Program-made: the position numbers and the translations under genes
Notes under the pieces: generated by a model
Databases searched by the model: none
Told to the model about the DNA's origin: nothing
Seen by the model: only the letters and a program-made list of their open reading frames with translations
Origin: Candidatus Jettenia sp. AMX2
Lineage (GTDB): Bacteria > Planctomycetota > Brocadiia > Brocadiales > Brocadiaceae
Direction of reading: 5' to 3'
Length of the DNA stretch: 64,000 bases
Assembly: GCA_030583665.1 (NCBI GenBank)
Contig: CP129469.1
Coordinates: forward strand, 1,975,043 to 2,039,042
In this document: in pieces, positions 29,193-37,506 of the stretch
How the letters are laid out: the number at the start of each line of letters is the position of its first letter
Numbering within the stretch: the stretch's first letter is position 1

Positions 29193-29876
29193 ATGGAACA
29201 ACCCATCGTTGAAATAAGAAATATTTCAAAATCCTACCAGCGCGGAGCCGAGACAATACCGGTTTTGGAGAATATAAATCTTGATATACCTGAGGGGGAA
29301 TTCCTCGCCCTGATGGGACCATCCGGCTCCGGCAAAAGCACACTGCTTAATCTCATTGCAGGTATAGATAGTGCAGATAGTGGCACGATAAAGGTCGGTG
29401 GAATAGAAATCACTGCATTAACCGAGACAGACCTTACCCGGTGGCGCGCCGTTAATGTCGGGTTTATCTTTCAATTCTATAATTTGATCCCCGTGCTTAC
29501 TGCCTTTGAAAATGTTGAACTCCCCCTGCTTTTAACCTGGCTTTCCCGGAAAGAAAGACGGGAACATGCGGAGGCAGCCCTTCAAATGGTTAATCTGGCT
29601 GACCGGATGTATCATTACCCCGGCCAGTTATCAGGGGGACAACAGCAGCGTGTCGCCATAGCCCGGGCCATTGTTACTGACCCGACAATACTGGTAGCAG
29701 ACGAACCGACCGGAGATCTCGACAGGATTTCAGCAGAGGACATATTAGGACTCATAACCCTTTTAAACCAGGAATTCAGAAAAACCGTTATCATGGTTAC
29801 CCACGATCCTCATGCCGCAGAAAAGGCACATACCATCATAAAACTTGAAAAAGGCGTTCTTGATGTACATACTTAA
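29193..29876 (+). CDS. ABC transporter ATP-binding protein (MacB/LolD type)
   Basis: The ATPase has Walker A GPSGSGKST, the Q-loop FIFQFYNLIPVLTAFENVEL, signature LSGGQQQRVAIARA and Walker B ILVADEPTGDLD, all in order, and is of normal length (227 residues from the ATG at 29193, MEQPIVEIRNISKSY). The form is typical of LolD/MacB-type exporters. It overlaps the next permease by 14 bases. With the adaptor and two FtsX-type permeases it should form one complex; the substrate is unknown. Confidence 0.92.
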   Translation: MEQPIVEIRNISKSYQRGAETIPVLENINLDIPEGEFLALMGPSGSGKSTLLNLIAGIDSADSGTIKVGGIEITALTETDLTRWRAVNVGFIFQFYNLIPVLTAFENVELPLLLTWLSRKERREHAEAALQMVNLADRMYHYPGQLSGGQQQRVAIARAIVTDPTILVADEPTGDLDRISAEDILGLITLLNQEFRKTVIMVTHDPHAAEKAHTIIKLEKGVLDVHT

Positions 29877-31020
29877 ACTTATTTTCCGAAATACTTTCCG
29901 CCATAAACTGCGAACCTTACTGACCATTTTGGGGGTAACCATTGCAATCCTCACCTTCACTATTTTAAGAACCCTGGTGAATGCCTGGTACGCGGGGGTA
30001 GAGGCCTCTTCACCTGCCCGCCTTATAACCAGAAACTCTATCTCTCTAACCTTTCACCTTCCTATTGCCTATAAAGAGAGAATCAGCAGGACTCCAGGAG
30101 TTAAGAGTGTATCGTATGCCACATGGTTCAGCGGTATTTATATTTCCGAAAAAAACTTCATACCCAATTTCGCCATTGATCCGGAAACATTTCTCGGTCT
30201 CTATCCTGAATATTTGCTGCCGGAAGATCAGAAAAATGCATTCCTTCGTGACCGGACCGCAGCCGTTGCCGGAAGAAAGGTTGCGGAGAGATTCAACTGG
30301 AAGGTCGGCGATACAGTACCATTAACAGGCACTATCTATCCCGGCACCTGGAACTTTATCTTGCGTGGTATTTACGACGGAGCGGAACTGGATACTGATG
30401 AAACACAATTATTTTTTCACTGGGAATACCTTAATGAGCAGCTGAAAAAAACAGCATCACACCGGGCAGATCATGTGGGTATCTATATCATAGGCATAAC
30501 AAACCCTGCGCTGGCATCAGAGGTTTCTGAGGCGATTGACAACATGTTTCAGAATTCCCTTGCCGAAACTATGACCGAAACGGAGAAATCGTTCCAGCTT
30601 GGTTTTATTGCTATGACTGAAGCTATTGTAGTAGTAATACAACTTATCTCTTTCATGGTAATTCTCATCATCATGGCTGTAGTAGCGAACACTATGGTTA
30701 TGACCGAACGGGAACGAATAGGAGAATATGCTATCATGAAGGCATTAGGGTTTGGCGGCCGGCATTTAGCAATCATTATATTTGGCGAGTCCCTTGTTAT
30801 TACCATGGCGGGATGCATCGCCGGCATTGCACTCGCATTCCCCGCAGCAGGAATATTTAGAGAACTCATAGGCATGTACTTCCCGGTATTCACTATATCA
30901 ACCCTTACAATCCTTGTTGATATAGCAACATCCATTATGGTTGCAATGATAGCGGCACTCTTCCCGGCAAGCCGTGCTATACAGATCAGGGTAGCCGAAG
31001 GGCTCAGGAGGATCGGATAG
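29863..31020 (+). CDS. FtsX-family ABC transporter permease 1
   Basis: The protein has an N-terminal span (about 17-37, LRTLLTILGVTIAILTF), an extracytoplasmic domain of about 220 residues and three C-terminal spans (about 255-285, 305-330, 345-370), the MacB/FtsX fold. The ATG at 29863 (MYILKLIFRNTFRHKLRTLL) lies within the end of the ATPase gene and overlaps it by 14 bases, suggesting translational coupling. It pairs with the next permease. Confidence 0.88.
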   Translation: MYILKLIFRNTFRHKLRTLLTILGVTIAILTFTILRTLVNAWYAGVEASSPARLITRNSISLTFHLPIAYKERISRTPGVKSVSYATWFSGIYISEKNFIPNFAIDPETFLGLYPEYLLPEDQKNAFLRDRTAAVAGRKVAERFNWKVGDTVPLTGTIYPGTWNFILRGIYDGAELDTDETQLFFHWEYLNEQLKKTASHRADHVGIYIIGITNPALASEVSEAIDNMFQNSLAETMTETEKSFQLGFIAMTEAIVVVIQLISFMVILIIMAVVANTMVMTERERIGEYAIMKALGFGGRHLAIIIFGESLVITMAGCIAGIALAFPAAGIFRELIGMYFPVFTISTLTILVDIATSIMVAMIAALFPASRAIQIRVAEGLRRIG

Positions 31021-32187
31021 GTGAGGATACCCTTAACGTACAGTTTTCGCAATCTTATTACGAGGCGCATTACCACCGGCCTGACAACCTCAGGAATGAC
31101 GCTGGTCGTTTTTGTCTTTGCAACAACCCTTATGCTTGCAGAAGGACTCCGGAAAACCCTGGTCAATACCGGTTCGTATGATAATGTACTCATCCTCAGA
31201 AGTGCTTCCAGTACAGAAATTCAGAGTAGTATAGACAGGTATCAGGCCTCTGTTGTTGAAACGCAGCCTGAAATAGCAATCGGGGAACAGGGAAGAAGAC
31301 TCATTGCGAAAGAGTTATCAGTCATTATTAACCTGCCCAAAAAAAGAACAGAAAAACCTTCCCATGTCACAATCAGAGGAATCCAGGAACAGTCAATTCT
31401 CCTGAGACCACAAGTAAGTTTAATTAATGGCCGTTTCCCTAAAATGGGTTCTTCGGAAATCATCGTGGGAGAAAGTATTGCCAGGAGATTTAAAGGGTGT
31501 AATATTGGTGAAAAACTCAGGTTCGCTATGAGGGACTGGTTGGTCGTTGGTATCTTTCATGCCGGTAATACGGCATTCAGTTCGGAAATATGGGGTGATG
31601 CCGACCAATTTATGCAGGCATTCCGGAGACCTGTGTATTCATCAGTCACATTGAGACTCCGTGACCCCCTGGAGTTTGATACCCTCAAAGAGCGAATTGA
31701 AAACGATCCGAGACTGACGCTTGCAGCTTGGCGTGAAACCGTATATTACGCTGAGCAATCGAGGGTCATGACCGCATTTCTCAGCATATTGGGCATGTCC
31801 CTGACCATAATGTTTTCGGTCGGTGCAACGATCGGGGCAATGATTACCATGTACGCTGCTGTAGCAAACCGTACCGGTGAGATCGGCACACTGCGGGCGC
31901 TTGGTTTTCAGCGTAAAAGTATCCTTGCTGCCTTTCTGGTGGAATCAGTGCTTATGAGTTCCATCGGTGGATTTCTCGGACTTGCTTTTTCCTCTTTTAT
32001 GCAGTTTTTCACTATTTCCACCGTTAACTGGCAGACTTTTTCCGAGCTTGCATTTTCGTTTACACTGACCGGAAAAATTATTTACAAATCCGTTATCTTT
32101 TCCCTGCTGATGGGGCTCATGGGAGGATGCCTTCCTGCATATCGGGCAGCCAGAATGAATATCGTAGATGCGCTGGTGACAAGATAA
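31021..32187 (+). CDS. FtsX-family ABC transporter permease 2
   Basis: This second permease of 388 residues starts with GTG directly after the stop of the first, with GGAGG a few bases upstream. It has the same layout: N-terminal span (about 20-40), periplasmic domain, and C-terminal spans (about 260-285, 305-330, 350-375), ending in PAYRAARMNIVDALVTR. Two different permeases imply a heterodimeric exporter. Confidence 0.88.
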   Translation: MRIPLTYSFRNLITRRITTGLTTSGMTLVVFVFATTLMLAEGLRKTLVNTGSYDNVLILRSASSTEIQSSIDRYQASVVETQPEIAIGEQGRRLIAKELSVIINLPKKRTEKPSHVTIRGIQEQSILLRPQVSLINGRFPKMGSSEIIVGESIARRFKGCNIGEKLRFAMRDWLVVGIFHAGNTAFSSEIWGDADQFMQAFRRPVYSSVTLRLRDPLEFDTLKERIENDPRLTLAAWRETVYYAEQSRVMTAFLSILGMSLTIMFSVGATIGAMITMYAAVANRTGEIGTLRALGFQRKSILAAFLVESVLMSSIGGFLGLAFSSFMQFFTISTVNWQTFSELAFSFTLTGKIIYKSVIFSLLMGLMGGCLPAYRAARMNIVDALVTR

Positions 32188-32242
32188 TCCCGCTCAATCA
32201 TCCTGTTTTAATCGTCCCTTTATAACTTTTTTCATACATAAA

Positions 32243-32271
32243 TTGACAAAAAGGGTAATTTATGATAGTAA
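32243..32271 (+). promoter_or_regulatory. Possible promoter for the PEBP-family gene
   Basis: TTGACA (32243-32248) and TAGTAA (32266-32271) are spaced by 17 bases, about 120 bases before the ATG at 32391. Between them and the gene lies a copy of the dispersed motif TTCGTGACCTTCGTGGTTAA (about 32340-32359), which recurs at 61980-61999 with one change. Confidence 0.4.
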
Positions 32272-32390
32272 TAATTTATCTTTTATCTTTCAGCTTTAAT
32301 GAACAAAGAATATCATCCACGTTCATAACAACGTTTTTCTTCGTGACCTTCGTGGTTAAAAGAAGAAGCATCTTCCGGAGGTTCTGAATT

Positions 32391-32948
32391 ATGTATAAAA
32401 GAATTTGTTATTTTCTCATTGCATTTACCGTATGCTGCTTTTTTCAAAACAAGAATCTACTATATGCCACAACAAAAGGAGAGCAAAAAATGAAACTCGA
32501 ACTAAAAAGCACTGCCTTTGAAGAAGGAGGTATGATACCCAAAAAATATACGTGTGATGGTCAGGATATTTCCCCACCGTTGTCATGGTCCCCAGTTCCG
32601 GATGGAACAAAGAGCATTGCCCTTATTTGTGACGATCCGGACGCTCCCATGGGAACATGGGTTCACTGGGTTATTTTTAACATACCGGCGGACATCCGGG
32701 AACTGCCGGAAAATGTACCACCTCAAAAGGTCCTCAAAACCGGTGCAAAACAGGGTACGAACGATTTTAAGAAAATCGGCTATGGAGGACCCTGTCCGCC
32801 AAGCGGTATACACAGGTATTATTTCAAACTGTATGCCTTAGATACAGAAATCAACCTCGATGCCGGAATTACAAAAAAAGACTTACTCAGAGCAATAGAA
32901 GGACATATCCTTGCGGAAAACCAATTAATGGGAAGATATAAGAGGTAA
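32391..32948 (+). CDS. YbhB/YbcL-type phosphatidylethanolamine-binding-like protein, secreted
   Basis: The product has an N-terminal signal-like segment (about 1-25, hydrophobic ICYFLIAFTVCCFF) and then a bacterial PEBP domain: STAFEEGGMIPKKYTCDGQD, CDDPDAPMGTWVHWVIFNIP and YGGPCPPSGIHRYYFKLYAL, containing the conserved anion-pocket residues. The family's biochemical role in bacteria is unclear. GGAGG lies about 15 bases before the ATG. It stands alone between the export operon and a repeat-rich gap. Confidence 0.88.
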   Translation: MYKRICYFLIAFTVCCFFQNKNLLYATTKGEQKMKLELKSTAFEEGGMIPKKYTCDGQDISPPLSWSPVPDGTKSIALICDDPDAPMGTWVHWVIFNIPADIRELPENVPPQKVLKTGAKQGTNDFKKIGYGGPCPPSGIHRYYFKLYALDTEINLDAGITKKDLLRAIEGHILAENQLMGRYKR

Positions 32949-33004
32949 TTGACATTCAAAAGGGTTCATCAAGTTTGGGGAGATAAAAATCAGGTAACCG
33001 TTGC

Positions 33005-33210
33005 GTGCGACAGCGAAGCAATCTCAAGGCTTTATGGAATAAGAGATTGCGGAGATTGTTCCGAGCCTGTTTAGAGATTGCGGAGCCTGCTGCGAGCGTT
33101 AGCGAAGCAGTCTCCGAGTTTGCTTCGTCGCTTTCGCTCCTCGCAATGACAGACGAAAAATCTCAGCGACCCTACAATGACAGGCGAGGAATCTCCACTC
33201 CTCGCAATGA
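33005..33210. repeat. Cluster of dispersed GCAATGAC-type repeats
   Basis: Short related units occur several times here: GAAGCAATCTC, AGAGATTGCGG, GCTCCTCGCAATGACA, TACAATGACAGGCGAGG and CTCCTCGCAATGACA, in both orientations. Related units lie at 37220-37285 and 59722-59757. Reading frames crossing them are unlikely to be genes. The rest of the gap from 32949 to 33385 shows nothing else recognisable. Confidence 0.7.
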
Positions 33211-33385
33211 CATTCGTTTTTGTATAGGTTTTTATGAAACGCTGTATTTGTCAATTTCATCCAAAAACAGAGTAATTTGCAGCAAAAATGGCCATCCACA
33301 GATACTACCCTTACAGCTTCACACCATTTTTCACTTTTCCTTCACTTAATTTTATGCTCATCTTGACTGAACAAATTAAAAAAGC

Positions 33386-33415
33386 TTGACATTTTCTTCA
33401 CTCTTGGTTTAATAT
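33386..33415 (+). promoter_or_regulatory. Probable promoter, paralogous to 35840-35869
   Basis: TTGACA (33386-33391) and TAATAT (33410-33415) are spaced by 18 bases. The segment around it (AAAAAAGCTTGACA, then TTCTTCAC, then TTGGTTTA) recurs at 35832-35870 before the ABC pseudogene. It may drive the transporter gene 240 bases downstream; the intervening stretch has no gene I can support. Confidence 0.45.
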
Positions 33416-33658
33416 TTCCATTTTGATTCAAGCTAAAAAACAATTTCCTATCATCTGAGCAGACCCTGAAGTGCAACCTATACCAGGCAACCGTGACGAG
33501 AATCCGAAATTGATGCAAAAACACATCCGGAGTCGATGCCAGACCGGCTTTGAAGTGCAGATTAATCACATGAAGGCTTACATAGTACTGACGTTAGCAC
33601 TCTGCACAAATGAAATGACTACACCAGCTTTTCTGTACTCAATTACCTTGAAGAGATA

Positions 33659-35554
33659 ATGGTCACCATGACTAATAATCAGATGCTCATCCTGGCAATT
33701 CTGTTTGCGACCGTGGCAATGTTTCTGTGGGGCCGCTGGCGGCATGACATGGTTGCAGTGGGTGCGTTGTTAGCCTGCGTGTTTACGGGGTTGGTGTCGC
33801 CACAGGACTCCTTTGTTGGCTTTGGCCATCCGGCGGTTATTACGGTCGCCTGCGTGCTTGTGCTGAGCCGAAGTTTGCAGACATCCGGTGCCATTGATGT
33901 GCTTGCACGCCACGTGTTACCTGAACATGCGGGGCTGACCCTGAGCATCGCTGCTCTTACCGGACTCGGGGCACTACTCTCGGCATTTATGAATAACGTA
34001 GGTGCGCTGGCACTGCTGATGCCACTGGCAATCAAAACCGCCCAACGACAGGACATTCCCCAGGGGCGGACCCTGATGCCGCTGGCTTTTGGATCAATTC
34101 TGGGCGGGATGACCACGTTGATCGGTACACCTCCCAACCTGATCGTTTCCAGTTTTCGAGGTCAGACCGAAAAGGGAATGTTTACCATGTTCGACTTCAC
34201 TCCGGTCGGAATCGCGGTGGCCACTACTGGTGTTGTGTTTGTCGCTCTAGCTGGCTGGAGGCTGGTGCCGGTACGCAAACATGCCGGCATCGAGAGTTTC
34301 GAGTTCGGGACATATATTACCGAAGCCCGGGTGCCAGAATCCAGCAAGGCGGTGGGTAAAACTCTCCGCGAGATCGACCAGATACTTGATGAAACCGGAA
34401 CCCGTGTCATCGGTTTGGTGCGAAACGAGGTCAGGCTAACCACACCAAGCCCACGGCTGGTAGTGTGCGCCGGTGATATCCTGGTTATCGAGGCCGAGGC
34501 GGAAGATCTCGCCAATGCCCTGTCCATCCTCGGCCTGCAATTGGAAGAAGCCAAGCAGGAAAAATCTGACAAAGACCAACAGATGAAAGGAAATATGCTT
34601 GGGAATAAAGTGACACGTGAAGTCATGGAGGTAGAGGAAAAAAAATATAAAGAGGAGGACACGGACACGAATGTAGGCGTAGAGACCACATCATTGGAAG
34701 AAATTGTGTTAATGGAACTGGTAATTCTACCCCAGTCAAGGCTTGTAGGTTATTCTGCGAGCGACATCCTGCTGCGTACACGTTACGGCATCAACCTTCT
34801 GGCGGTTTCACGCCAAGGAAGGCGCTCGATGGCTCGGTTGCGCTCTCTTACCCTCAAGCCGGGTGATCTGTTGCTGGTGCAGGGATCACCCGAGGCGCTG
34901 GCTGAATTCGCAACCAATTCCGGGTGTGTCCCGCTTGCCGAGCGGGAGTTGCACATTCCCGACAGACACAAGGCAATAATTGCCGGCCTTATTATGGCAA
35001 CGGCCGTCGGTTGTGCGGCAGTCGGTTTACTACCGGCGGCGATTTCATTTGCCGCCGGCGTACTGGCATCCATGGCACTGCGCACGATGGCACCGCGTGC
35101 GGTCTACGAGGCTATCGACTGGCCAGTGATCGTACTGCTGGCGGCACTGATCCCTGTAGCCGGAGCAATGGAAACCACCGGCACGGCGGATCTTGTTGCA
35201 CGTTTTCTGATTGAGAGCGTTGCCCATGGGCATGCAGTCTTAGTGTTGGTGCTTATCCTTGTTGTCACCATGACCTTGTCAGATTTAATAAACAACGCCG
35301 CCACAGCAGCCGTTATGTGTCCGATTGCCATCGGTACGGCCAATGCTCTGGGTATGAATGCAGACTCGTTTCTGATGGCAGTTGCGATCGGCGCATCATG
35401 TGCCTTTCTTACTCCAATCGGACATCAGAACAATACCCTGATCCTGGGACCGGGAGGATTCCGCTTTGGTGACTACTGGCCCCTCGGACTACCAATGGAA
35501 ATTCTGGTAGTGGCGGTAAGTATCCCAATGTTGCTCCTCATATGGCCGTTGTAA
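33659..35554 (+). CDS. SLC13-type permease with two RCK_C (TrkA-C) domains
   Basis: The 631-residue membrane protein has the SLC13/DASS arrangement. The first half of the transport domain holds FMNNVGALALLMPLAI (about 105-120) and LIGTPPNLIVSSF (about 155-167), the family hairpin motifs. Two TrkA-C domains follow (about 225-300 and 345-420), then the second transport half with NNAATAAVMCPIAIG and FLTPIGHQNNTLILGPGG. Substrates in the family are dicarboxylates, sulfate or other anions; this one is not assigned. Base composition is clearly richer in G+C than the neighbours, suggesting acquisition. A charged, lower-G+C linker of about 55 residues separates the RCK_C domains. Confidence 0.9.
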   Translation: MVTMTNNQMLILAILFATVAMFLWGRWRHDMVAVGALLACVFTGLVSPQDSFVGFGHPAVITVACVLVLSRSLQTSGAIDVLARHVLPEHAGLTLSIAALTGLGALLSAFMNNVGALALLMPLAIKTAQRQDIPQGRTLMPLAFGSILGGMTTLIGTPPNLIVSSFRGQTEKGMFTMFDFTPVGIAVATTGVVFVALAGWRLVPVRKHAGIESFEFGTYITEARVPESSKAVGKTLREIDQILDETGTRVIGLVRNEVRLTTPSPRLVVCAGDILVIEAEAEDLANALSILGLQLEEAKQEKSDKDQQMKGNMLGNKVTREVMEVEEKKYKEEDTDTNVGVETTSLEEIVLMELVILPQSRLVGYSASDILLRTRYGINLLAVSRQGRRSMARLRSLTLKPGDLLLVQGSPEALAEFATNSGCVPLAERELHIPDRHKAIIAGLIMATAVGCAAVGLLPAAISFAAGVLASMALRTMAPRAVYEAIDWPVIVLLAALIPVAGAMETTGTADLVARFLIESVAHGHAVLVLVLILVVTMTLSDLINNAATAAVMCPIAIGTANALGMNADSFLMAVAIGASCAFLTPIGHQNNTLILGPGGFRFGDYWPLGLPMEILVVAVSIPMLLLIWPL

Positions 35555-35839
35555 GCTAGACCCATTATAACTAAACTGCTACAGACAGAGAGACAAACAT
35601 TATCTGCTTTATCATTAACCAACAGGTAATACTCAAGATACTAAAACACACCAGCATGCAGACCCCTTCAAGATACCTTTTCGGCTTTCATTTTTCTATC
35701 AATTCTATCTGGAAAAACAGATTCAACACAAATTACCCAACTACAGATAATGCTCTTCCCATTCCATACCGTCCTTTCCATTTTCATTATTCCTTTGCTT
35801 ATTTTGATATTCATTTTAGCTGAAGGAATTTTAAAAAGC

Positions 35840-35869
35840 TTGACAGTTTCTTCACGTTTGGTTTATTAT
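35840..35869 (+). promoter_or_regulatory. Probable promoter, paralogous to 33386-33415
   Basis: TTGACA (35840-35845) and TATTAT (35864-35869) are spaced by 18 bases, 78 bases upstream of the GTG of the ABC pseudogene. It matches the segment at 33386-33415 closely, and AATTTCCTAT follows both. The remaining gap from 35555 to 35839 shows no gene. Confidence 0.45.
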
Positions 35870-35946
35870 TTGATGATATCACAAAATAACAGTAATTTCC
35901 TATAGCCCCCTATCATAAATGTTTTCAACGCAATGGAAATGAATCC

Positions 35947-37059
35947 GTGGCAAATGTTTTTGCAAATCCTGCATTAAAAAAATTTCTTTCCTATGTTAAG
36001 CCATACCGCAGGTTGATTTCAATAGCCACCCTTTGCGGGCTATTGAAATACAACATTCCTTTGATCTTTCCGTGGGTATTTAAAGACGTGATTGATCATT
36101 TGCTGACACCGTCTTCCTATAATATCGCAGAATTACACTACACGATGCTGGCGATGATTATGCTCTTTTTGTTTTGGTATGAATTGGCAACTGGCGCTGG
36201 TTTCTATTGCAATCCTTCCTTTTTATATTATGTTAAACAAGTATTTCAAATCCCAGCTCACGAAAACCAGCAAGTTAGCCCATCAAAAGATGGAAGAGAT
36301 ATCCGGAAACGTTCACGAAAAACTCTGTGGTATTTCCATCATACAATCTTATACACGGGAGAAGGCAGAAGAAAAACATTTTTTTTAGGATAACAGGGAA
36401 TACTTATCCCATCGATTGAAACATATACAAAATCATGCAAAGGCACAATCTGTAATTGGCTTTTTAACTTCAATTGCACAGGAAAGATTACCATTGATGG
36501 CTGGGATATACGGGATTTCAAGCTTAGCTTTTTACGAAGGTATATTGCTACCGTACCACAGGAACCCATCCTGTTTTCCGGTACGGTTTCTGAAAATATC
36601 CTGTTTGGCAGACCCCATGCTACGGAAAAAGATGTTCAGGCTGCTGCTATTTCTGCCAACGCTCATGATTTTATTTGCAAACTGCCAAAGAGTTATCAAA
36701 CGGAAATCGGTGAAGGCGGCCTGAAACTTTCCGGCGGACAGAGGCAGCGTATTGCCCTGGCACAGGCATTTTTAAAAAATGCACCTATTCTGATTTTAGA
36801 TGAAGCAACCTCTTCTCTGGATTCCAAATCAGAAAGTCTGATCCAGGAGGCATTAAAGAGATTAATGCAGGACCGAACGACCATAATCATTGCTCACCGG
36901 CTGTCCACGATTCAATCATCAGATATGATTGTTGTCTTTGACAACGGAGAGATCGTGGAGATGGGCAATCACCAGGAACTGTTGCAGCATTCGTACGGTC
37001 TTTACCGTCAGCTTTATGAGGAACAATTTCATAAGAAATTTGCTATGACTCCGGAATAA
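35947..37059 (+). pseudogene. MsbA-like ABC exporter (fused TMD-NBD), deleted and frameshifted
   Basis: Pieces of one half-transporter of about 580 residues lie in order across three frames. The N-terminal TMD (FLSYVKPYRRLISIATLCGL) reads to about 36170. Later TMD residues follow in another frame (MNWQLALVSIAILPFYIMLN to about 36388), then an HAKAQSVIGFLTSIA segment. The NBD C-terminal half is in a further frame: VPQEPILFSGTVSENILFG, LSGGQRQRIALAQA, ILILDEATSSLDSKSE and the H-loop IIIAHRLSTIQ. Two deletions removed the middle of the TMD and the end of the TMD through Walker A. It cannot be functional. Confidence 0.9.
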
Positions 37060-37100
37060 TTACTTTCCCTGGGTATAGGCAATTGTTTCCTAACCAGAAC

Positions 37101-37170
37101 GAGTCGGAAGAGATTTTTGTTTCAAGAATTGGTAGAAGTAATATACAATATTACTGTTTTCTTCCGACTC
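37101..37170. repeat. Nested inverted repeat
   Basis: GAGTCGGAAGA (37101-37111) pairs perfectly with TCTTCCGACTC (37160-37170). Inside, AGTAATAT (37137-37144) pairs with ATATTACT (37148-37155). It lies 40 bases after the ABC pseudogene and may be a remnant of a small palindromic element. The remaining gap to 37506 contains a GCAATGAC-type repeat (37220-37285) and no gene. Confidence 0.5.
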
Positions 37171-37219
37171 ATTCGGATTAGTCAAAAAGCAACGTATAAA
37201 CCTTTTTCTCTACCATAAA

Positions 37220-37285
37220 CCAGTGACGAAGCAATCTCATGGTTATGGGGGAGGGATTGCTTCAGGCTTCGCCTTCGCAATGACC
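37220..37285. repeat. GCAATGAC-type dispersed repeat
   Basis: The stretch contains GACGAAGCAATCTCATGG, GAGGGATTGCTTC and CTTCGCCTTCGCAATGACC, the same short units as at 33005-33210. Confidence 0.6.
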
Positions 37286-37506
37286 GGTTGGATAGTTTTC
37301 TCGTCGATTAAAGATATGTTCGGTTTGATACTTTGAGTACTATAAGAAGCGCAAAATTATGAATAAGGTGTAGTACGAATGGTAGCATTAAAGCACAGGA
37401 GTATTTTTTGGCAGAGGTAAGCATGTCAGTCGGAATCTTCATAGCTTGCCTGAGCGCATTGAGCGTATCCTGCTGTATTTGAAACGGCTTAAAGTGGAGA
37501 ACATAG

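Noticed and set aside
30549-31193. A 214-codon frame antisense to the two permease genes
   Set aside because: It is the complement of two clear FtsX-type permeases and has no independent support.
33005-33210. CRISPR array
   Set aside because: The repeats are short, uneven in spacing, present in both orientations and have no regular spacers or cas genes nearby.
33005-33349. Frame of 114 codons and its antisense partner at 33099-33299
   Set aside because: Both are made of dispersed repeat units; no start signal or family match.
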